Part shown: piece after piece, positions 1 to 8,337 of the stretch
Position numbering within the stretch: the first letter of the stretch is position 1
Layout: every line of letters begins with the position of its first letter
Assembly (NCBI GenBank): GCA_027306605.1
Contig: DAHUZK010000071.1
Span: forward strand, 62,001 to 126,000
Direction of reading: 5' to 3'
DNA length: 64,000 nt
From: Acidimicrobiaceae bacterium
GTDB lineage: Bacteria > Actinomycetota > Acidimicrobiia > Acidimicrobiales > RAAP-2
Notes under the pieces: generated by a model
Databases searched by the model: none
What the model saw: the letters and a program-made list of their open reading frames with translations, nothing else
Told to the model about the DNA's origin: nothing
Made by a program: the position numbers and the translations under genes

Positions 1-1
1 G

Positions 2-745
2 ATCATGGTCGTCGGCTCAGCGCCGAGCTATCCCCACGGCGTGATCGACCCCATCGCGGACATCGCAGCACTTGCTGCCACTCGCGGCGTGCTCTGCCAT
101 GTCGACGCGTGCATGGGCGGCTTCCTCCTTCCGTTCCTGACAGAGCTGGGGCGTCTCGACGTCCCCTTCGACTTCCGCCTCCCGGGAGTCACATCAATGT
201 CCGCCGACCTCCACAAGTACGGCTACGCGTCGAAGGGCGTGTCGGTCATCCTGTACCGCACACGTGACCTGGCTCGGAAACAGCTGTTCGTGACGACGGA
301 CTGGCTCGGTGGCTTCTATGCGTCCACCGCCATGGCCGGAACGCGTCCGGCCGGACCGGTGGCCGCTGCCTGGGCCGCGCTGATGCACATCGGCCATCAG
401 GGCTACCTCGAGCTCACCCGCACCGCGCACGACGCGGCGCGTGAACTGCGAGCGGGTATCGACGCCGTCGACGGTCTCCAAGTGCGGGGCGACCCCCCGG
501 CCACCGTCATGGCGTTCGGGGCTCGTGATCCCGCCAGGCTCGACATCTTCGCGGTGGGAGAGCGGCTGGCAGACCAGGGCTGGTACCTCGACCGGCAGAA
601 TCGCCCGGACTCCCTGCACGCCACGGTGCACGCCGGCAGCGCGGCGGCTGTGCCGATGCTGGTGGCGGACCTGGCTCAGGCCGTCCGCGAGGTGGGCTCG
701 TCGCGCACCGAGCGGAGGGACACGACCTACGGGCAGAGCGTCTAA
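2..745 (+). CDS. PLP-dependent decarboxylase, sphingosine-phosphate-lyase-like (C-terminal part)
   Basis: This is the C-terminal 247 residues of a group II PLP-dependent decarboxylase/lyase; the start lies left of the window. The cofactor site is readable. HVDAC, near residue 35 of the visible part, carries the Asp expected to pair with the PLP pyridine nitrogen. SADLHKYGYASKG carries the Schiff-base Lys near residue 72. The surrounding pattern (GGFLLPF before, PGVTS just ahead of the lysine) is that of the sphingosine-1-phosphate lyase branch rather than glutamate decarboxylases. The true substrate cannot be read from sequence. The stop overlaps by four bases the end of the convergent zinc-finger gene. 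Confidence 0.8.
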   Translation: MMVVGSAPSYPHGVIDPIADIAALAATRGVLCHVDACMGGFLLPFLTELGRLDVPFDFRLPGVTSMSADLHKYGYASKGVSVILYRTRDLARKQLFVTTDWLGGFYASTAMAGTRPAGPVAAAWAALMHIGHQGYLELTRTAHDAARELRAGIDAVDGLQVRGDPPATVMAFGARDPARLDIFAVGERLADQGWYLDRQNRPDSLHATVHAGSAAAVPMLVADLAQAVREVGSSRTERRDTTYGQSV

Positions 746-1011
746 CCGGGCTCCATCGCCAGTTGGTCCACGTAGCACCAGATCCAGTCCTCCCCCGGTT
801 CGAAGGACTGGATCAGTGGGTGCCCCGACGCATGGAAGTGCTTGGTGGCGTGTTGGTTGGGTGACGAGTCACAGCAGTTGACCTCGCCGCAGGTCAGGCA
901 GAGCCGGAGGTGTACCCAGGCATCCCCCACTTTCAGACACTCCCCGCAGCCATCGGGGGTCCGGGGCTCCACGTCGGCGATCTGGTCGAGGTGCGTGCAT
1001 TCTTCAGCCAC
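742..1011 (-). CDS. small UBP-type zinc finger protein
   Basis: An 89-residue protein that is essentially one UBP (ubiquitin-protease-type) zinc finger. The Cys/His ligands follow the family pattern: CTH near residue 5, CGEC near 22-25, CLTC near 38-41, CC near 46, then the HATKHFHASGHP histidine cluster near 54-63. In eukaryotes this fold binds the C-terminal tail of ubiquitin; bacterial stand-alone copies have no settled function. The start is GTG with a strong GGAGG ten bases upstream. It lies 48 bases after the mycofactocin-type SDR on the same strand, so it may be the last gene of the mft operon. That placement is inference. Confidence 0.75.
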   Translation of the reverse strand: MAEECTHLDQIADVEPRTPDGCGECLKVGDAWVHLRLCLTCGEVNCCDSSPNQHATKHFHASGHPLIQSFEPGEDWIWCYVDQLAMEPG

Positions 1012-1028
1012 AGGTCCAGAACCTCCTT

Positions 1029-1067
1029 TCTCGCGACGAAGCCTGGCGACGAAGCCTGGCTACGAAG
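1029..1067 (-). repeat. 13-bp tandem repeat carrying the SDR stop codon
   Basis: On the minus strand the unit CTTCGTAGCCAGG (containing the TAG stop of the SDR gene) is followed by CTTCGTCGCCAGG and a third, diverged copy. Only the first copy holds the stop codon. The array fills most of the 48-base gap before the zinc-finger gene and ends just before that gene's ribosome binding site. Confidence 0.75.
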
Positions 1068-1845
1068 TGGTCATGCCTCCGTCGACGGGCAGCGCGGCGC
1101 CGGTGACGCCGCTCGCCTCCGTCCCGCACAGCCAGGCGATGAGCGCGGCCGGTTCGCGCGGGTCGAGGAGACGTTCGACCAATTGCTGTTGCGCGAACTC
1201 CTCGGCCGACGTGAGCCCGTAGACGGCGGCCGAGGCATCGAGCATCGGTCCCCGCGTCGACCCCGGGCAGACCGCGTTGGCCGTGATGCCGGTCCCGGCC
1301 AGATCGGCGGCCAACGAGCGCACGAGCCCGATGACGGCGTGCTTCGACGCGCTGTAGGCGCTCAACCGTCGCAGGCCGAGGAGGCCGGCAGCAGAGGCCA
1401 CCGCCACCACGCGGCCACGCCGGGGCGCCGATGCCTCCAGCAATGCCGGCACAGCCGCCGTGGCCAGGTTGCGGACCCCGTTCACGTTCACCTCGAAGAG
1501 CGCGTCCCACTCGGCATCGGGCGTCTCCCACAGCGGTGGCCCGCCCGCGATGACTCCGGCCACGGCCACAGCCGCCTGGAGGCCGCCGAAATGAATGCGC
1601 GCCTCGTCGACCGCCGCCTGCATGTCGGAAAGGTTGCGGACGTCACCCACCATCGGGTGTACGGCGTCGCCGTGCCGGAGGGCGACGTCCTCGAGCTCGG
1701 CCTTCGTCGCCAGCCGGTAGTCCAGGGCCGGGTCGTCGGCACAGCGGTCGACGGCGACGACTTCCCAGCCGCCCGCCACGAGCGCGTCGACCGTCGCCGC
1801 GCCGATGCCCCGTGCGGCGCCTGTCACGATGGCGACGGGGCTCAC
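1060..1845 (-). CDS. mycofactocin-coupled SDR-family oxidoreductase
   Basis: A 261-residue classical short-chain dehydrogenase. The nucleotide-binding motif TGAARGIG is near residues 8-15 and the catalytic YSASK is in the second half; the C-terminus is the usual PVDGG. The stretch after the first Rossmann strand (VVAVDRCADDPALDY) matches my memory of the SDR subfamily restricted to mycofactocin genomes, in which bound NAD(P) is thought not to exchange freely and is reoxidised through mycofactocin. The GTG start overlaps the mftE stop as GTGA, implying translational coupling; another GTG at 1857 is possible. Substrate is unknown, probably an alcohol or ketone. Confidence 0.85.
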   Translation of the reverse strand: MSPVAIVTGAARGIGAATVDALVAGGWEVVAVDRCADDPALDYRLATKAELEDVALRHGDAVHPMVGDVRNLSDMQAAVDEARIHFGGLQAAVAVAGVIAGGPPLWETPDAEWDALFEVNVNGVRNLATAAVPALLEASAPRRGRVVAVASAAGLLGLRRLSAYSASKHAVIGLVRSLAADLAGTGITANAVCPGSTRGPMLDASAAVYGLTSAEEFAQQQLVERLLDPREPAALIAWLCGTEASGVTGAALPVDGGMTTS

Positions 1846-2525
1846 CGCACCTGCCACCGTGATCCCACCGCTTCGACGAGGTCCTGGATCATGGATGCGA
1901 GGTGAGCGCGGCCTTCCGCACCACTGGCGCCGGCGGGGTTTCCCAACACGCCGTTGGACGATACCGGCCGCACCCCGACGCTGCGCAGACGGGGCAGGAG
2001 ATCGTCGAGGGGCTCGGTGCACCCGGCTTCGGCGCGGTGGACCCGTACCGCCGAGGGATCGATCGCCAAGAGCAGGGAGGTCTCGGTTCGTCCCGCATGG
2101 GCGTCACCTCCCGGCACCATGGCCTGCCACACCAGGACGTCGTCGCCCTCGGCCGTGCTGCGCCGGCTCAATTCGGCGAGTGCCTCCGCGTTACCACCGT
2201 GTGCGTTGACCACGACGACGCCGGCGAACGACGTGCGAGCCGAACGCACCAATTCGACCAGGAGCCCGGTCAAGGCATCGTGTCCGACCAGCAGGGTCCC
2301 GGGGAACGCGGCGTGTTCACCGCTGGCGCCGTAGGGGACGGCGGGGGCCACCGCCACTCCTCGACAGCGGGCGGCGAGGCCCGAGGCCACCGCCGTCGCG
2401 ATGCGCGTGTCGGTGTCGAGGGGAAGGTGCGGCCCGTGCTGCTCGAGGGAGCCCACCGGTACGGCGAGCACGCTGCGGCCGGCGGTGGCCTCCACCTCCG
2501 GCCAGGTGACACCGGCCAGCTCCAC
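1842..2525 (-). CDS. mftE: mycofactocin precursor peptide peptidase MftE
   Basis: Creatininase-family metallopeptidase of 227 residues. In the known pathway MftE cuts the MftC-modified MftA peptide and releases the Val-Tyr-derived dipeptide product. Metal-ligand motifs are visible: EQHGPHLPLDTD near residues 28-39, VNAHGGN in the middle, and HAGRTETS further on. The start chosen is GTG at 2525, five bases after the mftC stop; the open frame continues upstream but inside mftC. Its 3' end overlaps the SDR gene. Length and order (C then E) match other mft loci. Confidence 0.92.
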   Translation of the reverse strand: MELAGVTWPEVEATAGRSVLAVPVGSLEQHGPHLPLDTDTRIATAVASGLAARCRGVAVAPAVPYGASGEHAAFPGTLLVGHDALTGLLVELVRSARTSFAGVVVVNAHGGNAEALAELSRRSTAEGDDVLVWQAMVPGGDAHAGRTETSLLLAIDPSAVRVHRAEAGCTEPLDDLLPRLRSVGVRPVSSNGVLGNPAGASGAEGRAHLASMIQDLVEAVGSRWQVR

Positions 2526-2530
2526 GACGC

Positions 2531-3703
2531 TCAGGTCCGGGCGGGGGAACGGAAGCGGACCGGGGTCGGCACCGGCAACGGTGTCCCGTCCCGAGCCACC
2601 TTCGAATGCCCGATCGAGGCGCGGGGGCTCGTCCCGCGCGCGGCCAACGCGGCTTCGCCGTGGCCGTGCACGCATTCGGGGTCCGGCCCGTCCAGAGGCA
2701 AGCCCGTGAAGAACTTGGCCGCCATGCAGCCGCCACCGCAGGCGTCGAAGGATCCACACGACGCGCACGCACCCGCGCTCTGCGGCTGGCGCAGCGAGCG
2801 GAAGAGGGACGACTCACGCCAGACGCCGGGGAACCCACCCGGGTCGCGCACGTTGCCGGCCAGGAATTGGCGGTCGATGACGAACGGGCAGGCGTAGACG
2901 TCGCCCACGGGGTCGATCAGGCAGACAACGCGACCGGCCCCGCACAGGTTCAAGCCCTCCAGCGGCTCACCCAACGCGGACAGGTGAAAGAACGAATCAC
3001 CGGTGAGCACGCCGGGGCGCTCGGCCAGCCAGTGATAGAGCATGCGCTGCTGCACCGCGGTCGGGTGCAGGGCTTCCCAGGAGTCGACGGCTCGGCCCGA
3101 GGGGCGCAGGCGCGTCAGGCGGAGCTGCGCGCCGTACTCGTCGGCGATGGCGGCCAGGGCATCGAGCTCCTCGACGTTCTGCCGGGTGACGACGACGCTC
3201 ACCTTGAACTGACCGAACCCGGCGGAGGCCAGGTTGTCCATGGCCCGGCGTGCCGCCTCGTAGGAGCCTTCCCCCCGGACGAGGTCGTTGGTCGCCGCCG
3301 TCGCCCCGTCGATGCTGATCTGGACGTCGAGATAATCCAGGGCGGCGAGCCGGCGCGCCCGGGCTGGTGTCATGCGGGTGCCGTTGGTGGAGAACTTCAC
3401 ACCGACCCGGCGCTCGACGGCGTACGACACGAGATCGAAGAAGTCCGAGCGCACCATGGGCTCTCCGCCACCGATGTTCACGTAGAACACCTTCATGTCG
3501 ACCATGTGGTCGACGATGCCCCGGGCCTCGTCAAGAGAGAGCTCGTCCGGATCCCGGCGACCCGACGAGCTCAGGCAGTGCACGCAGGCGAGGTTGCAGG
3601 CGTACGTGAGCTCCCAGGTGAGGCAGATGGGTGCATCGAGGCCCTGGCTGAACCGGTCCTTCAGCGGCACCGGCGAGACCGCTCGAACATGCTCAGGCGG
3701 CAT
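2531..3703 (-). CDS. mftC: mycofactocin radical SAM maturase MftC
   Basis: A 390-residue radical SAM/SPASM enzyme. MftC oxidatively decarboxylates the C-terminal tyrosine of MftA and then cross-links it to the preceding valine, with MftB as the peptide chaperone (known chemistry of the family). The SAM cluster motif is C36-x3-C40-x2-C43. The SPASM region with auxiliary clusters is at about residues 253-330 (CGAG, CLIDPVGDVYACPF, CGSFDACGGGC). The ATG start overlaps the mftB stop by eleven bases. Length is normal for the family and no key cysteine is missing. Confidence 0.96.
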   Translation of the reverse strand: MPPEHVRAVSPVPLKDRFSQGLDAPICLTWELTYACNLACVHCLSSSGRRDPDELSLDEARGIVDHMVDMKVFYVNIGGGEPMVRSDFFDLVSYAVERRVGVKFSTNGTRMTPARARRLAALDYLDVQISIDGATAATNDLVRGEGSYEAARRAMDNLASAGFGQFKVSVVVTRQNVEELDALAAIADEYGAQLRLTRLRPSGRAVDSWEALHPTAVQQRMLYHWLAERPGVLTGDSFFHLSALGEPLEGLNLCGAGRVVCLIDPVGDVYACPFVIDRQFLAGNVRDPGGFPGVWRESSLFRSLRQPQSAGACASCGSFDACGGGCMAAKFFTGLPLDGPDPECVHGHGEAALAARGTSPRASIGHSKVARDGTPLPVPTPVRFRSPART

Positions 3704-3974
3704 CGATCACCTCGGAGGCGGCGAGCCGCTCGAGCGCCCGGGCATAGGAGGTGTGCTGCGCCTCGGGGACATGGGCATCGAGGGCCTCAGCCGCGCTGGG
3801 GTACTCGTGCAGCGACGAGACGAGGGTCACCAGGGTGCGAGACTTCAAGAAGACGAGGCGGCGGTTGCCGTAGTGGTAGGCCAGGGCCCCGAACGACTCG
3901 TCCCGCAGGGCGACGAGAGGGTTGAGCCGCCACGGCCGGTCGACGGCGAACGGCTCGCTCAATAGACGCCGCAC
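3693..3974 (-). CDS. mftB: mycofactocin precursor-binding chaperone MftB
   Basis: A small peptide-recognition (RRE-type) protein of about 93 residues that delivers MftA to MftC. The conserved core is readable: VDRPWRLNP, VALRDESFGALAYHYG and LVFLKSRTLV. The start is uncertain. GTG at 3974 and TTG at 3962 are both in frame; the TTG overlaps the mftA stop (TTGA), while AGGAGG lies 16 bases before the GTG. Either implies coupling to mftA translation. The open frame continues further upstream, but that part is an out-of-frame reading of mftA. Confidence 0.88.
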   Translation of the reverse strand: MRRLLSEPFAVDRPWRLNPLVALRDESFGALAYHYGNRRLVFLKSRTLVTLVSSLHEYPSAAEALDAHVPEAQHTSYARALERLAASEVIDAA

Positions 3975-4075
3975 ATTCCGTCGATGGAGACCTCCTCCAC
4001 CAGGAGCTCGTCGACGACGTCCTCGTCGGAACGTTCCTCGACGTCCTCGGTGGTGTCTTGGTCTTGAGCCAGCAT
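3959..4075 (-). CDS. mftA: mycofactocin precursor peptide MftA
   Basis: A 38-residue acidic peptide beginning MLAQDQ and ending IDGMCGVY. The C-terminal signature is the invariant mycofactocin precursor tail, whose last Val-Tyr pair becomes the cofactor core; the Asp/Glu-rich leader is the part bound by MftB. The start at 4075 is fixed by a perfect AGGAGG at 4081-4086, five bases upstream. It heads the minus-strand operon mftA-mftB-mftC-mftE-SDR and is transcribed divergently from mftF. Confidence 0.97.
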   Translation of the reverse strand: MLAQDQDTTEDVEERSDEDVVDELLVEEVSIDGMCGVY

Positions 4076-4086
4076 CGGGACCTCCT

Positions 4087-4102
4087 CTGGGCAAAGGCCC
4101 AG
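4087..4102. promoter_or_regulatory. palindrome between mftA and mftF
   Basis: CTGGGC and GCCCAG form perfect 6-bp arms around AAAG, directly upstream of the mftA Shine-Dalgarno. If the mftA -10 is TAGGCT (4101-4106, minus strand), the palindrome covers the predicted transcription start. That fits a repressor operator or a short 5' leader hairpin. Confidence 0.4.
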
Positions 4103-4130
4103 CCTATCCCCCGACCCGGACTGCCAAGAT
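4101..4130. promoter_or_regulatory. overlapping divergent promoters of mftA and mftF
   Basis: Minus strand: TTGGCA (4122-4127) and TAGGCT (4101-4106), spacer 15, ahead of mftA. Plus strand: CAAGAT (4125-4130) ends six bases before the mftF GTG, the spacing of a leaderless transcript. The two elements overlap, so the pair may be mutually exclusive or share one regulator. Confidence 0.4.
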
Positions 4131-4136
4131 TGAGCG

Positions 4137-5690
4137 GTGCCCCAGGCCAGCACACGCGGCGCGCCGTCGCCCATCCGCCCGGCGCCGCCGCGGACGACGC
4201 CGTTGCCGCCCTCGTTCCTCCTCGACGAAGACCCCTCGACCCAGGAGCTCGACGACGGCGCGGTGCTCCTCGGCGGCAGTCCCCTCCGGCTCTTCCGCAT
4301 CACAGAGCGCGGGCGACTCGAGGTGGCGCGCTGGAAAGGCGGAGAGCCCGTCGGTACGAACGGGGCGGCGCGGCGCCTGGCGCGCCGATTGGTCTCGAGC
4401 GGCGCCTTCACGCCGCGACCACGGGCGGCCACCTTCGGGCCCGACGACGTCACCGTCGTCATCCCCGTGCGCGATCGGCCGGCTCAGCTCGACCGGACCC
4501 TGAACGCGCTCGGTGCGCTGTCGTGCATCGTGGTCGACGACGGTTCGCTCGATCCCGGCGCCACGAAGGAGATCGCCGAGCGGCACGATGCGGCATTCGT
4601 CGGCCTCGAGGCCAATGCGGGACCTTCGGTGGCCCGCAACGCGGGCCTGGCGGCGGTACCGGGCGGCACCGCCATCATCGCCTTCGTGGACTCCGACTGC
4701 GTCCCGACGGAGGGTTGGCTCCAGCCTCTGCTCGGCCACTTCGAGGACCCACTGGTCGCCGCCGTCGCCCCGCGGGTGCGCGCCGCGCCCGGGGGCGGGG
4801 CGGAGGCGCGAGCCGTCACCCGGTACGCGGCGCAGCGCTCGTCACTCGACCAGGGGCCGCTGGCAGCGACGGTGCGCCCGGGAAGCCGCGTGTCCTACGT
4901 GCCGAGCGCGACGCTCCTCGTGCGGCGCGAGCTCGCGGCGGGGACGGAGCTGTTCGATCCCGCCCTGCGCGGCGGCGAGGACGTGGACCTCGTGTGGCGG
5001 TTGGCCGAAGCGGGCTGGGAGGTGCGCTACGAACCCGCGGCGACGGTGGTGCACGACGGCCCCCACTCGGTCGGCGGCTTCCTGGCCCGGACCGCGTTCT
5101 ACGGTTCGACGGCCGGTCCCCTGGCCCGGCGTCACCCCGGGTCACTGGCGCCGGCCCGGGTGTCCGCATGGTCGCTCGCCGTCTGGTCCTTGGCCGTCGT
5201 GCGACGACCGCTGTTGGCCCAAGCCACGCTGACCACCTCGATCGCCATCCTCGCCTGGCGCCTCACCGGCCTGGTGCGAGACCCGGTCTCCGTGGCCACC
5301 CGCATCGCAGGCGTCGGCACGGCGCGCTCGGCGCTGCCCACGCTGGCGAACATGACGCGGGCGTGGGCGCCGGTGCTCGCGCTCGGCCTCGCCTTCCGGC
5401 GCACGCGCACGGTGGCGGCGGGCGCACTGTTGCTGCCTGCCGTCACGGATTGGGGAGGGCAGGCCGGCGACGGGGAAGTGCCGACGGCTGCGGTGGGGCT
5501 GCTGCCGTATCTCGTCCTGCACGTGGCCGACGACATCGCCTACGGCGCCGGCGTGTGGGCCGGCTGCGCCCGCGCCCGCACGGTCGAGCCGCTGGTCCCG
5601 CGGGTGTCCTGGCGCTCGCGGGTGTGGTCGGCGCGGTCGTTGCGCCGGGCGCTGGCCGAGCCGGGATCGCCCCCCTCCCGGGGCGCCTAG
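4137..5690 (+). CDS. mftF: mycofactocin glycosyltransferase MftF
   Basis: A 517-residue GT-A family-2 glycosyltransferase. In mycobacteria MftF builds the beta-1,4-glucan chain on premycofactocin. The N-terminal domain (LDDGAVLLGGSPLRLFRIT, about residues 38-56) is the MftF-specific region. The catalytic domain begins at VTVVIPVRDRP near residue 105, with VVDDGS, VDSDCVP and GGEDVDLVWR further on. The C-terminal third holds several hydrophobic helices, so it is probably membrane attached. The GTG start sits six bases after a -10-like CAAGAT, with no Shine-Dalgarno. It opens the plus-strand arm, followed by mftD. Confidence 0.92.
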   Translation: MPQASTRGAPSPIRPAPPRTTPLPPSFLLDEDPSTQELDDGAVLLGGSPLRLFRITERGRLEVARWKGGEPVGTNGAARRLARRLVSSGAFTPRPRAATFGPDDVTVVIPVRDRPAQLDRTLNALGALSCIVVDDGSLDPGATKEIAERHDAAFVGLEANAGPSVARNAGLAAVPGGTAIIAFVDSDCVPTEGWLQPLLGHFEDPLVAAVAPRVRAAPGGGAEARAVTRYAAQRSSLDQGPLAATVRPGSRVSYVPSATLLVRRELAAGTELFDPALRGGEDVDLVWRLAEAGWEVRYEPAATVVHDGPHSVGGFLARTAFYGSTAGPLARRHPGSLAPARVSAWSLAVWSLAVVRRPLLAQATLTTSIAILAWRLTGLVRDPVSVATRIAGVGTARSALPTLANMTRAWAPVLALGLAFRRTRTVAAGALLLPAVTDWGGQAGDGEVPTAAVGLLPYLVLHVADDIAYGAGVWAGCARARTVEPLVPRVSWRSRVWSARSLRRALAEPGSPPSRGA

Positions 5691-5754
5691 AGTCTCCCGA
5701 TTGCCGATGCCCTTCCGCCGGTGGGAATGGGAGAGGCGTCACGAGAGGGTCGGT

Positions 5755-6927
5755 ATGGCTAACAAGTGGTTCGAAACGGTGGCCGAGGCACAGCGCCGGG
5801 CCAAGAAACGACTGCCCAAGTCGGTCTACGGAGCACTCATCGCCGGGTCCGAGCGGGGCATCACCGTCGAGGACAACGTGCACGCCTTCGCCGAGCTCGG
5901 CTTCGCCCCGCACGTGGCCGGCCTGGCCGACAGCCGCGACCTGGTGACGAAGGTGATGGGACAGGAGGTCTCCTTCCCGGTGCTCGTCTCCCCCACCGGA
6001 GTCCAGGCCGTGCACCCCGAGGGCGAGGTGGCGGTGGCGCGCGCCGCGGCGGCCCGGGGCACGGCGATGGGACTCAGCTCCTTCGCCAGCATGCCGATCG
6101 AGGACGTGGTAGCCGCCAATCCGCAGACGTTCTTCCAGCTCTACTGGATCGGGACGCGCGACCAGATGGCAGCCCGCATCGAGCGAGCCCGGGCCGCGGG
6201 GGCGGTCGGGCTCATCGCCACCCTGGACTGGTCCTTCTCCCACGGGCGCGACTGGGGCAGCCCGGCCATCCCCGAGAAGATGAACCTGCGCACCATGCTG
6301 CGCTTCGCGCCCGAGGCCCTGGCCCACCCGCGCTGGTTCTTCAGCTTCGCCCGCACCGGCAAGGCCCCGGACCTGACGACACCGAACATGGTCCCGAAGG
6401 GCCAGACCGGGCCGACCTTCTTCGGCGCCTACGGCGAGTGGATGCAGACCCCGCCCCCGAGCTGGGAGGACGTGGCCTGGTTGCGCGAGCAGTGGGACGG
6501 TCCCTTCATGCTCAAAGGCGTGACCCGCGTCGACGACGCCATCCGCGCCGTCGACGCGGGGGTGAGCGCCATCTCGGTCTCGAACCACGGAGGGAACAAC
6601 CTCGACGGCACGCCGGCCACCATCCGCACGCTCCCGGCCGTGGCCGAAGCCGTCGGCGACCAGGTCGAAGTGCTGCTCGACGGGGGCGTCCGGCGGGGCA
6701 GCGACGTCGTCAAGGCCGTCGCCCTCGGCGCCAAGGCGGTGATGATCGGGCGGGCCTACCTCTGGGGCCTGGCCGCCAACGGACAGGCCGGCGTGGAGAA
6801 CGTGCTCGACATCCTGCGCGGCGGTATCGAGTCGGCGCTGCTCGGCATGGGGCACGCCTCCATCCACCAGCTCCACGCCGACGACCTCGTCATCCCCGAC
6901 GGCTTCACCCGCCACCTCGGCGGATGA
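5755..6927 (+). CDS. mftD: mycofactocin system FMN oxidase/dehydrogenase MftD
   Basis: A 390-residue member of the FMN-dependent alpha-hydroxyacid dehydrogenase family (LldD-like). MftD oxidatively deaminates the MftE-released dipeptide product to premycofactocin. Family landmarks are VLVSPTG near residue 78, QLYW near 128, MLKGV near 251, the catalytic His in SNHGGNN near 278, and the FMN phosphate loop LDGGVRRGSD near 306. The start at 5755 (MANKWFET) has GAGAGG upstream and matches the usual N-terminus; the frame is open for 18 codons before it. The 64-base gap from mftF contains TAGAGT (5688-5693), a possible own -10. Confidence 0.93.
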   Translation: MANKWFETVAEAQRRAKKRLPKSVYGALIAGSERGITVEDNVHAFAELGFAPHVAGLADSRDLVTKVMGQEVSFPVLVSPTGVQAVHPEGEVAVARAAAARGTAMGLSSFASMPIEDVVAANPQTFFQLYWIGTRDQMAARIERARAAGAVGLIATLDWSFSHGRDWGSPAIPEKMNLRTMLRFAPEALAHPRWFFSFARTGKAPDLTTPNMVPKGQTGPTFFGAYGEWMQTPPPSWEDVAWLREQWDGPFMLKGVTRVDDAIRAVDAGVSAISVSNHGGNNLDGTPATIRTLPAVAEAVGDQVEVLLDGGVRRGSDVVKAVALGAKAVMIGRAYLWGLAANGQAGVENVLDILRGGIESALLGMGHASIHQLHADDLVIPDGFTRHLGG

Positions 6928-6954
6928 TCAGGGGATGATCGGGGGATGATCGGG
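6922..6954 (+). repeat. 11-bp tandem repeat on the mftD stop codon
   Basis: GGATGATC occurs at 6922, 6933 and 6944, an exact 11-base period. The first copy contains the mftD TGA. Because 11 is not a multiple of three, the three TGA triplets (6925, 6936, 6947) fall in all three plus-strand frames. Confidence 0.85.
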
Positions 6955-6959
6955 GGACC

Positions 6960-6976
6960 GGCGGCCGATCGCCGCC
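6960..6976. terminator. possible bidirectional terminator hairpin
   Basis: GGCGGC, CGATC loop, GCCGCC: a perfect 6-bp GC stem in the 76-base gap between convergent mftD and the alcohol dehydrogenase. No T-tract follows on either side, which is common in high-GC actinobacteria but leaves the call weak. Confidence 0.4.
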
Positions 6977-7003
6977 TCGGCGGCCGATCGGGACCGGCCC
7001 GGG

Positions 7004-8158
7004 TCAGTCCTCGAACTTGACGACGCCGCGCACGATCGTGCCGGCGCCCTGGTCCTCGTAACCCTGCTGCACCTGGTCGAGGGTGTACTCCTGCGTGATG
7101 AGCTCGTCCAGCTTGAGCTCACCGGACTCGTAGAGGTTGAGCAGGTTCGGCATCTGGACGCGCGGGCTCTGCGACCCGAAGACGGTGCCGAGGACGGACT
7201 GGTTGAACATGGCCAGGTTGAAGAGGTTCAGCTGCACGTCCATCTGGTCGAAGGGGGCGATGGCCGTCACGACGATCCGGCCGTCCTTGGACCCGCAGGC
7301 ACAGGCAGCTGCGATCAGATCACCCCCGAGGACACCCGGCGTCAGGATCACGACGTCGGCGTTGCGGCCCATGGTGAGCTCCGGCAGCATCATCTGCGCC
7401 TCGAGCAACGAGGCTGCCGTGTGCGTGGCGCCGATCTCCTTGGCGCGCTCGAGCTTGAAGGGCACCGGGTCGACGGCCACGATGTGGCGGGCGCCCGCGA
7501 GACGCGCCCCCTGGATCGCCCCGGACCCCACGCCGCCGCACCCGGCGACGACCACCGTCTCGCCCGGCTTCACCTTGCCCCGGTCCACCGCCGAACCGAA
7601 GCCGGTGGCGATGCCGCAGCTGATCAGCGCCGCGGCCTTGAGGTTGTCCCAGGGGTTCAGGCGCACCAGCGAGTTCTCGTGGCACACCATCTCCTCGGCG
7701 AAGGTGCCGAGCTGCGCCATGCGGTTCAGGTCCTCGCCGGCCAGGTGGTAGCGGTAGGTCCCGTCGCTGATCATGCCGCCGGCGAGGGTCATCATCCCGA
7801 GGTCGCAGAGGTTCTGGCGACCCGAGGCGCACCAGTGACAGGTCCCGCACGACGGGATGAAGGAGACGGCGACGTGGTCGCCCACCGCGACCTGGGTCAC
7901 GTTCTCGCCGACCTCGGTGACGACGCCCGAACCCTCGTGCCCCCCGACGACGGGGAACATCGACTTGACACCCATCATGGCGAGGACCTCGGGCGTCTGG
8001 CTGATGTCACCGGTGCGCAGGTGCTCGTCGGAGTGGCACATGCCCGCCCACACCATCTTGACCCGCACCTCGCGTGCGTGCGGTGGGTCGAGCTCGATCT
8101 CCTCGGTCTTCCACGGCTCGTGGAGCCCGCTGCACACCGCCGCACGCGTCGTCGACAT
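7004..8158 (-). CDS. NDMA-type zinc-dependent alcohol dehydrogenase
   Basis: A 384-residue medium-chain zinc alcohol dehydrogenase. Catalytic zinc ligands are in GMCHSDEH near residue 37 and GGHEGSG near residue 70. The structural zinc loop is CGTCHWCASGRQNLC near residues 105-119. The Rossmann motif is GCGGVGSGA near residue 207. The sequence fits the mycofactocin-associated family assayed with the artificial acceptor NDMA, in which bound NAD(H) does not dissociate. Position next to mftD supports this. ATG at 8158 is preferred; a TTG two codons upstream is also in frame, and GGGAGGG precedes both. It converges on mftD. Confidence 0.88.
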   Translation of the reverse strand: MSTTRAAVCSGLHEPWKTEEIELDPPHAREVRVKMVWAGMCHSDEHLRTGDISQTPEVLAMMGVKSMFPVVGGHEGSGVVTEVGENVTQVAVGDHVAVSFIPSCGTCHWCASGRQNLCDLGMMTLAGGMISDGTYRYHLAGEDLNRMAQLGTFAEEMVCHENSLVRLNPWDNLKAAALISCGIATGFGSAVDRGKVKPGETVVVAGCGGVGSGAIQGARLAGARHIVAVDPVPFKLERAKEIGATHTAASLLEAQMMLPELTMGRNADVVILTPGVLGGDLIAAACACGSKDGRIVVTAIAPFDQMDVQLNLFNLAMFNQSVLGTVFGSQSPRVQMPNLLNLYESGELKLDELITQEYTLDQVQQGYEDQGAGTIVRGVVKFED

Positions 8159-8337
8159 CGTCAATCCCTCCCTGGGTAAGGCGCGAACCTCTTGCGCGCC
8201 TCAGTATCGCCCCCCGTTCGCCGCCGGACAACCGCGGCGCTCCAAGGGCGCCGAGGGTGGTCCCGGACGCCCCAGGCCGGCGGCTCCGCAGCCTCGCAGC
8301 GGGCAGGCCGGCGCCCTCGCAGCAGGCAGGCCGGCGG

